NCBI GenBank assembly: GCA_036261625.1
Contig: DATAKL010000059.1
Location: forward strand, 173,213 to 237,212
Source of the DNA: JAAXKN01 sp036261625
GTDB lineage: Bacteria; Bacteroidota; Ignavibacteria; Ignavibacteriales; SURF-24
Direction: 5' to 3'
DNA: 64,000 nt
Below the pieces are notes generated by a model. That model ran no database searches, had not been told where the DNA came from, and was given only the letters and a program-made list of their open reading frames with translations. This document shows, one piece after another, positions 38,324 through 45,781 of this stretch. Position 1 is the first letter of the stretch. Each line of letters begins with the position of its first letter. The translations under genes were made by a program, and so were the position numbers.

Positions 38324-38776
38324 ATGGCACTTATAGGAGTGATTTCAGATACACACGGGCTGCTTCGTGAAGAGGTAAAAAGTTTATTTAAGGACTGCAC
38401 ACTGATACTTCATGCAGGGGACGTAGGGAAGGAATCTGTACTTGAGGAATTGAGGAACTTCAGGAAAACTGTTGCCGTAAGGGGAAATGTGGATTACTGG
38501 GCTCAGGGGTTAAAAGAAAGAGAAACCGTTGAGGTTGAAAATAATAAGATATTGGTGATGCACAACGTTGCAGATCTTGGAATAGATCCCAAAGAAAACG
38601 GGATCGGCGTTGTGATCTGCGGGCATTCGCACAAAGCTGTTATCAACACGGAAGACGGCGTTTTATATTTCAATCCCGGCAGCGCAGGCCCGCAGAGATT
38701 CCGCCTTCCTATAACGGCGGGACTGCTTAAAATTGAAAACGGTAAGATTGATGCCGAAATTGTAACGCTGAAATAA
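38324..38776 (+). CDS. YfcE/MJ0936-family metallophosphoesterase
   Basis: The 150-residue single-domain phosphodiesterase has the metal-binding motifs ISDTHG, HAGDVG, RGNVDYW, MHN and GHSHKA in order, and the late NPGSAGPQRF segment of the family. Proteins of this group hydrolyse phosphodiesters with manganese; physiological substrates are mostly unknown. It is cytoplasmic. The gene is convergent with the SagB-like gene, and a hairpin lies between them. Confidence 0.87.
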   Translation: MALIGVISDTHGLLREEVKSLFKDCTLILHAGDVGKESVLEELRNFRKTVAVRGNVDYWAQGLKERETVEVENNKILVMHNVADLGIDPKENGIGVVICGHSHKAVINTEDGVLYFNPGSAGPQRFRLPITAGLLKIENGKIDAEIVTLK

Positions 38777-38789
38777 ACACCTCTCCGGG

Positions 38790-38813
38790 CCGTCAGGAAC
38801 CATTTCCTGACGG
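38790..38813. terminator. Hairpin between convergent genes
   Basis: CCGTCAGGAA pairs with TTCCTGACGG around a CCAT loop. It has no T run on either side, so termination strength is doubtful, but the stem is perfect and sits between two converging genes. Confidence 0.55.
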
Positions 38814-38835
38814 TACAGAGGGCGGTCTGAAACTA

Positions 38836-39477
38836 TTATTTACCCGGGTATCCAACTGTCTGCGAAAGCATTATCCTCTGCTCCGGTTTGAGGTTGAGCT
38901 TCTTTGTCAGGGCATCCCTGTCCACCATGCCTCGCACAACTACATTAAGCCCTTCCGAGGCGCAGTACAGATACACATTCTGCGCAATAAAGCCGCAGTC
39001 GGCTCCCATAAATATTAAACCCTCATCTCCTGAGGAGCCGCCGGTTTTGGACACGTCTGCTATATAGACCAGGTTAAGCGGGGCATCCCTGACAAAATCC
39101 TGCTTTCCCGTAAGAGGCCTCAAGTCCTCGCCCGAGACCTGAATTAGCGAGTGATCCTTTGCATTGTAAAGAAACATGCCGTCCTTTGTAGCCGCATAGA
39201 CGTCAACTTCCTGCCAGTTCCTGGCCGATGGAGCTGTCCTTTTGCCAGACTCAGGCCTGTTGATACCGAAAGCCGCCCAGAGGAGGTTTGAAAGGTGCTG
39301 CATCGAAAGCGCTTCCGGATTGAAGGTGCGGTTTGACTGTCTTAAGTTTAAGGCCTTCATGAGAGGCTTTCCAGTATCTTTCTGCGGCGCAGGGAGTTTA
39401 ACTATTTTATCCTGCGCACAGGCTGAAGCTGCAAGGAAAAATAAAACTATGGGAAGAAGAACTTTAATCTGTGACAT
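38836..39477 (-). CDS. Exported SagB/nitroreductase-type protein
   Basis: I choose the ATG at 39477, seven bases after GGAG; the longer frame to 39510 lacks such a site. The 213-residue product has a signal peptide ending near ASACAQD, which could also be a lipobox. The mature protein follows the SagB/ThcOx branch of the nitroreductase fold: LPAPQKDTGKPLMKALNLRQSNRTF, LSNLLWAAFGINRP near residue 65, and GADCGFIAQNVYLYCASEGL near 155. Members bind FMN and oxidise azoline rings or reduce small compounds. An exported version is less common, and the redox partner is not visible here. Confidence 0.75.
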   Translation of the reverse strand: MSQIKVLLPIVLFFLAASACAQDKIVKLPAPQKDTGKPLMKALNLRQSNRTFNPEALSMQHLSNLLWAAFGINRPESGKRTAPSARNWQEVDVYAATKDGMFLYNAKDHSLIQVSGEDLRPLTGKQDFVRDAPLNLVYIADVSKTGGSSGDEGLIFMGADCGFIAQNVYLYCASEGLNVVVRGMVDRDALTKKLNLKPEQRIMLSQTVGYPGK

Positions 39478-39705
39478 TTTAACTCCGGATTTATTAAACA
39501 AGAAACTCAATGACAGATCTAAAGTAATGACTGTAGTTTATTTGAAAACTTATTACATAAAAACTTCAGAGTCAAATATATGGTTACTGTTTTAATGCCT
39601 TGTAAGAAAAAAAGTGTCTTGCTAAGTTGTTTTGGGGCACCAGGGGGCTGCCTGTCTGATCCATGGAAAATCACAATTTTATTCATAATACTACGAGGAG
39701 GCATT

Positions 39706-40134
39706 ATGAATGCGTATAAGAAAGAAAGGATAAGGGTGCTTCTGCAGAATGTGGATGACCTGCAGAGCGCCATATCTCCCATGTCTTTTGTTCCTAATTA
39801 CTACAAAGATGAGCAGAGAGAATTCCTGTTAAATTCAGTAAGGGCGCACAAAACTTTTGAAACTCCCGGGGAATCTGAAGTTATTCCTCCTAATCAGGAT
39901 GTAATGGTAAGGGAAGCATTCTCAAGAACCATAAGGGAGTTTAACGATTTTATTGATAAGCAGGTTTTGCCCAAAAGAAGGATGAGGCAGATTGAATATA
40001 TGAGAAATCATTTAGGTGAAATTTCAAAGCGCCCGGTTGGCGATATAATTAAAGACCAGCTTGAGGTTGCGCAGGATCTTGAAAGCCACATTTACAGCGA
40101 GCTTCTGGCAATACTGGACGAAAGAGATAAATAA
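39706..40134 (+). CDS. Hypothetical helical protein
   Basis: I choose the ATG at 39706, which has GAGGAGG four bases upstream; the longer open frame from 39580 has no such support. The 142-residue protein is soluble, charged and helical, with a K- and R-rich segment (LPKRRMRQIEYMRNHLG) in the middle. I do not recognise a family. It is transcribed alone. Confidence 0.65.
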   Translation: MNAYKKERIRVLLQNVDDLQSAISPMSFVPNYYKDEQREFLLNSVRAHKTFETPGESEVIPPNQDVMVREAFSRTIREFNDFIDKQVLPKRRMRQIEYMRNHLGEISKRPVGDIIKDQLEVAQDLESHIYSELLAILDERDK

Positions 40135-40377
40135 AATTATTTAGTTAAAGTCCTGCCTTTCCAAAAAAGCTTCAAAAAGGCTTTATTCCGTATTCAATTA
40201 CCGGAATAAGGCCGCGCTATTTATTTTGCCATCACATTATTTTCCTTATTCCTTTCCTCTTCCTTCACTTTTAAATTTATAATATTTAATAGAAACTCCA
40301 GGGGCATTGACTCAGTGCGGTTTAGTGATTAACTTACATCGCAGCTGATAAATTTTAATCACAATAGGAGCAGTAAA

Positions 40378-40767
40378 ATGTCTGACGCCAGGCTCAGTCC
40401 GGAAGAATTGATTTTGAACATGGAAAAAATGGCCCTCGACCGCTGGAAACAGGGCGACACCTTCGGATTTGTTGAAATTGCTTCTGTGGACATCACGTAT
40501 TTCGACCCGTACGTTGAATGCCGTCTTACGGGCATTAAAGAATTCCGTGACCACTATTCTTCCTTCAACGGCACATTCAGCTTTCCTGCCTACGAACTCC
40601 TGAATCCGCGGGTTCAGCTATACGGTGAAACTGCAATATTGACATTCAATTTTGTTGGTGTTTTCGCCAATGGGCAGAAAGACAAATGGAATACAACCGA
40701 GGTTTACCATCTAGTTGACGGCGACTGGAAGCTTGCGCATTCAAACTGGTCGCATTCAAAGCCCTGA
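40378..40767 (+). CDS. NTF2-like (SnoaL/DUF4440-type) protein
   Basis: The 129-residue protein has the cone-shaped NTF2 fold pattern: helical N-terminus (MEKMALDRWKQGDTFGFVEIASVDITYFDP), a RLTGIKEFRDHYSSF helix, and a C-terminal sheet ending TEVYHLVDGDWKLAHSNWSH. Family members bind small ligands or act as weak isomerases and hydrolases; here no catalytic residue can be assigned. An ATAGGAG site precedes ATG. It is monocistronic. Confidence 0.75.
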   Translation: MSDARLSPEELILNMEKMALDRWKQGDTFGFVEIASVDITYFDPYVECRLTGIKEFRDHYSSFNGTFSFPAYELLNPRVQLYGETAILTFNFVGVFANGQKDKWNTTEVYHLVDGDWKLAHSNWSHSKP

Positions 40768-40892
40768 TATCGGGCTATCCTTTTAATCCAAAACTACAAG
40801 GCTGATGCACTTTTCTGTGCCTTACTGATGGTTTTAACTGATCTTTTCTTTATTTTTTAATATTGTTTTTGAAAATGAGGATAAACTTAAGA

Positions 40893-42137
40893 ATGAAGAC
40901 CGGTAAATTAAAGCTTGAAGCCGCGGCATACCTGCTTAAAAATAAAATTCAGAACTACGAATGGGGCACAAAGGGTAAAGATGCCATAATTCCAAAACTC
41001 CTCGGCCTTCAGCCAGAAGAAGGAACGCCTTATGCCGAACTCTGGATTGGAGCCCACTCCAAAGCTCCCTCTGAAGTTATACTTCCAGGCGGAAAAGAAG
41101 TCAACCTGGATGAACTGATAGAAAAATATCCTGAGGAGATACTGGGAAGTGAAGTGGCAAAGGTGTTTGAAGGCAGGCTGCCCTTTCTGCTTAAAGTGCT
41201 TTCTGCCCGGGAAGCCTTGTCCATACAGGCTCACCCCAACAAAATTAAAGCTGAAATACTTCACGGGAAAGATCCGAAGAATTATCCTGACGACAATCAC
41301 AAGCCTGAAATTGCCATTGCGCTCGACAGCCTTAAGGCGCTCGTTGGTTTTAAGCCTCTGGACAAATTCTTAAACGCAATTGAAAGCTATAGCGGATTAA
41401 AGGAATTTGCAGGCAGCAAATTTATTGACGAGGTCAAAAGCCTGGTGCTTCCAGAGGAAGAAAAAGTTAAAATTCTTTATGAGGAAATAATAAGGAAATC
41501 AGTTTTATATCCCGTGGAATTGAAAACCGCTGTATGTAAAATAAAGGAAGAAATTCTTAATAAAGATGCAGGCCAGAGGACAGAAGAGGAGATCCTTTTC
41601 CTTCAGCTTGAAAGTCAGTATGGGACAGATATAGGGCTGTTCTCAGTCTTTCTTTTCAACTTTGTTGAACTGAAAGAAGGGGAGGGCATATTCCTTGATG
41701 CAGGTATCCCTCATGCTTATCTTAAGGGAAATATTATTGAATGCATGGCAAATTCAGATAACGTAGTGCGCGTGGGACTGACACCAAAATTCAAGGATGT
41801 TGATTCACTTATTGAAATACTTTCCTATGATTTAAGACCGGTTGAAGTAATAAACGGCAATTCATCCGAAAACGAGGAAAACACATACTCTGTTCCGGCA
41901 AAGGAATTTGAAATTACCAGATGGAAATTTGAGGAAGATTCCTCCAGGATTATGGATAATTACAGCGCAAGTATCCTTCTGATTGTTGAAGGAAATATTT
42001 CATTAGAAATAGATGGAAAGAGGATCTCTTACAAAAAAGGGGACACTGTAATGATTCCTGCACTGGTAAAAGATTTAAGAATCAATTTCAGCAATGGTTC
42101 CCTTGTTTTCAAGGCCTCAATTCCTAAATCAAAATAA
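40893..42137 (+). CDS. manA: Mannose-6-phosphate isomerase, class I
   Basis: A zinc cupin that interconverts mannose 6-phosphate and fructose 6-phosphate. Metal-site motifs are SIQAHPNK near residue 110, NHKPEIAIAL near 134 and GIPHAYLKGN near 280. The start is uncertain: ATG at 40893 lacks a well-spaced ribosome binding site, and ATG at 40875 or an upstream TTG are alternatives; the conserved fold begins at LLKNKIQNYEWG. With 40893 the protein is 414 residues. A helical insert and a C-terminal second cupin are both present. It likely supplies mannose for glycans. Confidence 0.88.
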   Translation: MKTGKLKLEAAAYLLKNKIQNYEWGTKGKDAIIPKLLGLQPEEGTPYAELWIGAHSKAPSEVILPGGKEVNLDELIEKYPEEILGSEVAKVFEGRLPFLLKVLSAREALSIQAHPNKIKAEILHGKDPKNYPDDNHKPEIAIALDSLKALVGFKPLDKFLNAIESYSGLKEFAGSKFIDEVKSLVLPEEEKVKILYEEIIRKSVLYPVELKTAVCKIKEEILNKDAGQRTEEEILFLQLESQYGTDIGLFSVFLFNFVELKEGEGIFLDAGIPHAYLKGNIIECMANSDNVVRVGLTPKFKDVDSLIEILSYDLRPVEVINGNSSENEENTYSVPAKEFEITRWKFEEDSSRIMDNYSASILLIVEGNISLEIDGKRISYKKGDTVMIPALVKDLRINFSNGSLVFKASIPKSK

Positions 42138-42191
42138 AAAAGTGCTTCAGGAAATATTAAAAGTCTGATAATTGTTAGCAGCACAATAATG

Positions 42192-42265
42192 GAAAAAGCT
42201 CAAAAGCGTTTTACAATTCGTTTTTGAGCTATTTTTTAAAGCGGAAAAGGGAAGATGATGGGTAA
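42192..42265 (+). repeat. Diverged core copy of the dispersed repeat (R0)
   Basis: The stretch AAAAAGCTCAAAAGCG ... TTTTTGAGCT, then AAGCGGAAAAGGGAAGATGATG, matches the core of the repeat family found from 50 to 63 kb, in the same orientation. The hairpin can end manA transcription. Both outer parts of the repeat are missing. Beyond it, up to 42409, I see nothing else. Confidence 0.6.
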
Positions 42266-42409
42266 ACCATCAGGATATTGAATGGGCAGCACCTATCTAT
42301 AACGGTGGTCCAAATAATCGAATTTATCTTCTCTTTTTTGAATCTTATTAAAAAATTCTGAATCAAACAGGCATCGAAGCAGAATTTTTAATAAAGATAA
42401 AGTGAAATT

Positions 42410-43498
42410 ATGAAAATACATTTTGTCAGCGGGTTTCTTGGCAGCGGCAAGACAACAGCAATTGCAGCAGCTGCGGGACTTCTTTCTGAAAGAAAACTAA
42501 AAACCGGTGTAGTTACCAACGATCAGGGGAAATATCTTGTAGACAGTAAATTCATGGAACTGAGTGATATTGCAGGTGCTGAGGTTAAGGGCGGATGCTT
42601 CTGCTGTAATTATGACCAGCTTGATGACCGGATCAGTTCCCTTATAGATTCAGAAAATCCAGACGTAATCTTTGGTGAATCTGTCGGTTCATGTACAGAC
42701 CTCATGGCTACAGTCATAAAACCGATGTCCAGGTTTCGCAAAGAAGAAATTGATAAAATATCATTTTCTAATTTTGTGGATTCCAGGATGCTACTAGTGC
42801 ATCTTAAAGGAGAGGAACTGCCTTTCTTACCTGAAACTAATTATATCTGGCTAAAGCAGATTGAAGAATCTGAGATCCTGGTTATAAATAAAATAGATCT
42901 TCTCAAAGAGGAAGAATTAGAGAAAATTAAAAGCCTATCGGCTGAAAAATATGCAGATAAAAAACTGATCTTTCAAAACTCACATGACCTGTCGTCTGTT
43001 GAACAGTGGCTTAAAGAACTTGATTCATTTATCCCGAAGAGGGAAAAAAGGTCAATAGATGTGGATTATAATATTTATGGAAAAGGGGAGGCAAATCTTG
43101 CCTGGCTAGATGAAGAAATAGAATTTATTAGTAATAAAAATGACGCCGTAAATACAGCCCTGAGCTTTGTAGAAAAAGTTTATTCAGATGCTAAGAGTAA
43201 CTGGCTGCCCATCGGTCACCTGAAGTTTTTTCTTTCAACTCCAGCTGAATCGCTGAAGATCAGCATTACGACAGTAATCTGGAATGAGAACTGGAGGGAA
43301 ACAATAAAACTCAAAGAGGCTGATAAAGTAAAACTGCTGGTTAATGCAAGAATACAGACTTCACCTGAAAAACTGCGTGAAATAGTATCAGACGCTGTTA
43401 AATCATTTTCATCTGCCGGTACTCTTCTGTTAAAAGAGCAAAATATCAGCTATTTCCAGCCGGGATTTCCAAATCCGACTCACAGGTTTACAGAATGA
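42410..43498 (+). CDS. G3E-family P-loop GTPase (CobW/COG0523-like)
   Basis: The 362-residue protein has the Walker A GFLGSGKTT at residues 8-16, the metal-binding CxCC motif (C63, C65, C66 in GGCFCCNY), a switch-type GESVGSCTDL segment and the NKIDLL guanine motif near residue 160. G3E GTPases of this group deliver metals to enzymes or act in metal homeostasis; zinc, cobalt or nickel are known in the family. It heads a tight cluster: its stop overlaps the aquaporin start by 4 bp. The metal and client cannot be read from the sequence. Confidence 0.83.
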   Translation: MKIHFVSGFLGSGKTTAIAAAAGLLSERKLKTGVVTNDQGKYLVDSKFMELSDIAGAEVKGGCFCCNYDQLDDRISSLIDSENPDVIFGESVGSCTDLMATVIKPMSRFRKEEIDKISFSNFVDSRMLLVHLKGEELPFLPETNYIWLKQIEESEILVINKIDLLKEEELEKIKSLSAEKYADKKLIFQNSHDLSSVEQWLKELDSFIPKREKRSIDVDYNIYGKGEANLAWLDEEIEFISNKNDAVNTALSFVEKVYSDAKSNWLPIGHLKFFLSTPAESLKISITTVIWNENWRETIKLKEADKVKLLVNARIQTSPEKLREIVSDAVKSFSSAGTLLLKEQNISYFQPGFPNPTHRFTE

Positions 43499-44262
43499 AA
43501 AATCTGAGAAAGTTGTTCGCTGAATATCTTGGAACATTCGGAATTGTATTTTTCGGTACAGGCAGTATCATTGTAAACGAGCTGTCATCCGGAACAGTAT
43601 CGCATGTAGGGGTAGCTGTTACATTCGGGGTGATTGTCACTCTGATGATATACTCTTTTTCAGAAATATCCGGAGCTCATTTGAATCCCGCAGTGACTAT
43701 TGCACTCCTGAAAACAGATGGACTGAATTTTTTGGGGAAGGTCTCATATATTCTCAGCCAGACTGCATGGGCAGTGTCAGCCAGCCTTCTTCTGCATCTT
43801 CTTTTTCCTTCGAATGCAATGCTTGGTTCTACAATTCCCTCTGGAGCAGAGTTACAGTCCTTTGTTCTGGAGTTTATATTGACATTTTTCCTTATGATCG
43901 TTATTCTTCAGGCAACGCACTACCAATCTGTGAAGCCATTTGCAGGTTTGTTGATAGGGCTTACAGTTATGATTGAAGCGATGTTTGCAGGCCCCATATG
44001 CGGAGCATCGATGAACCCGGCAAGGTCTTTGGGGCCGGCTCTGGTATCGGGTCATTTTGAAAGCATTTGGTTATATATTGTTGCCCCTATTGCTGGAGCT
44101 ATTCTTGGTAAGGTGGTTCACAGGATACTTACTGTTCATGGGGAGCTTAAGAAAGAAGTAAAAGCTCAATTTGAAGACGCTCAGATAAGCTCAATGGCAG
44201 AGCTGACAAAGTGGACGGTCGAATCAAATAAAGAAGTATCTTTACAGGAGGGAAGTTTATGA
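43495..44262 (+). CDS. Aquaporin/MIP-family channel
   Basis: The 255-residue membrane protein has six helices and the two half-helix NPA motifs, N64-P-A (SGAHLNPAVT) and N174-P-A (ASMNPARSLGPAL). The conserved arginine after the second motif is present. About 35 residues form a charged cytoplasmic C-terminal tail. Water, glycerol, or metalloids such as arsenite are possible solutes; the neighbouring winged-helix gene recalls arsenic operons, but no ars gene is present. It overlaps the G3E GTPase gene by 4 bp. Confidence 0.87.
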   Translation: MKNLRKLFAEYLGTFGIVFFGTGSIIVNELSSGTVSHVGVAVTFGVIVTLMIYSFSEISGAHLNPAVTIALLKTDGLNFLGKVSYILSQTAWAVSASLLLHLLFPSNAMLGSTIPSGAELQSFVLEFILTFFLMIVILQATHYQSVKPFAGLLIGLTVMIEAMFAGPICGASMNPARSLGPALVSGHFESIWLYIVAPIAGAILGKVVHRILTVHGELKKEVKAQFEDAQISSMAELTKWTVESNKEVSLQEGSL

Positions 44263-44324
44263 TGCATGAAATTATGGCAGCCAGAGCAGGGCGGCCGGTT
44301 CAAAAAGAGGTGTTTGATGCTTAG
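44259..44324 (+). CDS. Possible 21-codon small ORF with a strong ribosome binding site
   Basis: AGGAGG at 44246-44251 lies seven bases before an ATG at 44259 (a second ATG follows at 44262), which overlaps the aquaporin stop. The frame begins MMHEIMAARAGRP and ends EVFDA, overlapping the winged-helix start at 44317. It is not recognised. The ribosome binding site fits this frame, not the longer winged-helix frame from 44266. It may exist mainly to couple translation. Confidence 0.45.
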   Translation: MMHEIMAARAGRPVQKEVFDA

Positions 44325-44601
44325 CCAAAGTAAAGTTGATGAAACTCTGAGAGATATTTTCTCAGAGCCGCAAATCATAAATGTTATCTGTTCTGTCTAC
44401 GAAAAGGAGTTAACGCCTTCAGCAATTTCAGGCTTTACCAGTCTTGATTCTGAAGTTATAAATGGACATCTGGAAAAGCTTACAGATTTAGGATTGGTAA
44501 AGAAGGTGAAGAAGGGGAGCGAAGAATACTTTTCGCTTGCATATCCCAAAGTCTGTGATGCAATACTGATGCTGAAGGATGCGGTTCTCAGTATAAAATA
44601 A
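44317..44601 (+). CDS. Winged-helix DNA-binding protein (ArsR-like)
   Basis: I choose the ATG at 44317, six bases after GAGG; the frame is open from 44266 but that start is poorly spaced to any site. The 94-residue protein reads as a winged helix: helices over DIFSEPQIINVICSVYEK and TPSAISGFTSLDSEVINGHLEKLTDLGLVKKV, then a wing (KKGSEEYFSLA) and a C-terminal helix. It resembles ArsR or MarR-like regulators; no metal-site cysteines are seen. It is the last gene of the G3E-aquaporin cluster and may control it. Confidence 0.65.
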   Translation: MLSQSKVDETLRDIFSEPQIINVICSVYEKELTPSAISGFTSLDSEVINGHLEKLTDLGLVKKVKKGSEEYFSLAYPKVCDAILMLKDAVLSIK

Positions 44602-44804
44602 CTTTGAAAGTAAAAGGTTATGAATACACAGAAGCTGCAAAAGCTGAAATGATTTCCGCTAAAAAATATTATGAATAAAGAAATTTCCAGCAAAAGCTCT
44701 TAAAGACGATTATACTGGCCATGGCTGCCGCTTAAGGTCCCGGAATATTAAATATCTTCAAAAGTGAAGGCTGTCATTTAATTACCGGCTTTTCTTTTTC
44801 CCTG

Positions 44805-44833
44805 TTGACAATACAGTCATAAAGTGCTAAATT
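44805..44833 (+). promoter_or_regulatory. Putative promoter of the DUF134 gene
   Basis: TTGACA at 44805-44810 and TAAATT at 44828-44833 are 17 bp apart, matching the general -35/-10 spacing. The -10 box touches the palindrome that follows. Whether this organism uses such sigma-70-like boxes is an assumption. Confidence 0.45.
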
Positions 44834-44860
44834 AGTTATGAGCATATGCTCATAACTAAT
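44831..44860. promoter_or_regulatory. Perfect 30-bp palindromic operator candidate
   Basis: The half-site ATTAGTTATGAGCAT is followed directly by its exact reverse complement. The centre reads GAGCATATGCTC. It overlaps the -10 region and lies just before the DUF134 start at 44867, so binding there would block transcription. The helix-turn-helix protein encoded next is the natural candidate for the binder. This is inference from position and symmetry. Confidence 0.7.
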
Positions 44861-44866
44861 TTTATT

Positions 44867-45205
44867 ATGACAAGACCCAAAAAAGACAGAATAGTTTCCT
44901 GCAGCCCGGCTGCTTATTATTTCAAGCCCCGGGGAATTCCGATGATGGAGCTCGAAGAGGTTGTGCTTGAGGCAGACGAGCTTGAGGCGATCAGGCTTGC
45001 TGATCTTCTTGACTTATCTCAGGAGGAGGCCGCCTTAAGAATGAATATCTCAAGGGCCACCTTCGGAAGAATTGTTGCAAAGGCCAGGAAGAAGCTTGCA
45101 GAAAGCATTATCCATGGAAAGGCAATCCGTGTCTCGGAAGAAATGACTGAGCAGTTAAAAAGTAAATTCAGTCCCGGCTGTTCTCTTCATAAGGGAAATG
45201 AATAG
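44867..45205 (+). CDS. DUF134-family helix-turn-helix regulator
   Basis: I choose the ATG at 44867 because the ATG at 44846 falls inside the palindrome and gives a tail foreign to the family. The 112-residue product starts TRPKKDRIVSCSPAAYYFKPRG, the family hallmark, and continues with EVVLEADELEAIRLADLLDLSQEEAALRMNISRATFGRIV, a sigma-70-region-4-like helix-turn-helix near residues 55-80. Family genes often sit next to NifX/NifB-like iron-molybdenum cofactor proteins, as here. It probably regulates its own operon through the palindrome. Confidence 0.88.
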   Translation: MTRPKKDRIVSCSPAAYYFKPRGIPMMELEEVVLEADELEAIRLADLLDLSQEEAALRMNISRATFGRIVAKARKKLAESIIHGKAIRVSEEMTEQLKSKFSPGCSLHKGNE

Positions 45206-45289
45206 GCGGATTCCGGCAGGCATCCTGAATTATGATATATATGGAAACTTCTGAACTCAAATCAGTTAAATAATTATCGGAAGGGTAAA

Positions 45290-45670
45290 ATGAAAATAGC
45301 GGTTCCAACAACACACAATGACCAGGTCGATTCTCATTTCGGCCACTGTGAATTTTTTACGGTTTTTACCGTTGAAAACAATAGCATCATTAATTCTGAG
45401 GTGGTACAGTCGCCCCAGGGCTGCGGATGCAAATCCAATATCGCAGAAGTCCTAGCCCAAATGGGTGTAAGCACAATGCTTGCCGGCAATATGGGGCAGG
45501 GAGCAGTTTACGTTCTGAACGCCAGCGGTATAGATGTCTACAGGGGCTGTGAAGGTGATGTTAAGGCTCTTGTGGAGGATTTTATAAAGGGAGAAGTATC
45601 CGATTCTGGCCTCAGCTGCTCACAGCACGAACGCCATGCGGCAGGTGAGGAGTGCGGGCATAATCATTAA
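45290..45670 (+). CDS. NifX/NifB-like dinitrogenase iron-molybdenum cofactor domain protein
   Basis: The 126-residue protein has the single-domain fold of the family: IAVPTTHNDQVDSHFGHCEFFTVF at the N-terminus with the conserved S-H-F-G-H segment, GCGCKSNIAEVLAQMGV near residue 45, and MLAGNMGQGA. The C-terminus is rich in H and C (CSQHERHAAGEECGHNH), which suggests extra metal binding. Such proteins occur far beyond nitrogen fixers and may carry Fe-S or Mo-containing clusters. The gene follows DUF134 on the same strand by 84 bp. No nif genes are visible. Confidence 0.87.
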   Translation: MKIAVPTTHNDQVDSHFGHCEFFTVFTVENNSIINSEVVQSPQGCGCKSNIAEVLAQMGVSTMLAGNMGQGAVYVLNASGIDVYRGCEGDVKALVEDFIKGEVSDSGLSCSQHERHAAGEECGHNH

Positions 45671-45694
45671 TCAAAGTAATACTAATTCCATGTG

Positions 45695-45732
45695 AAAATC
45701 CTGTGTGGGGAAGCCTGTACAGGATTTTTGTT
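45695..45732. terminator. Terminator between convergent genes
   Basis: AAAATCCTGT pairs with ACAGGATTTT around GTGGGGAAGCCTGT and is followed by T-rich sequence on both strands. It ends the NifX-like gene and may also end the T9SS gene at 45782. Confidence 0.75.
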
Positions 45733-45781
45733 TTAAGTAACTGGCATAGACCAGGGGCTTTGAATTTAATATCTGTTAATA

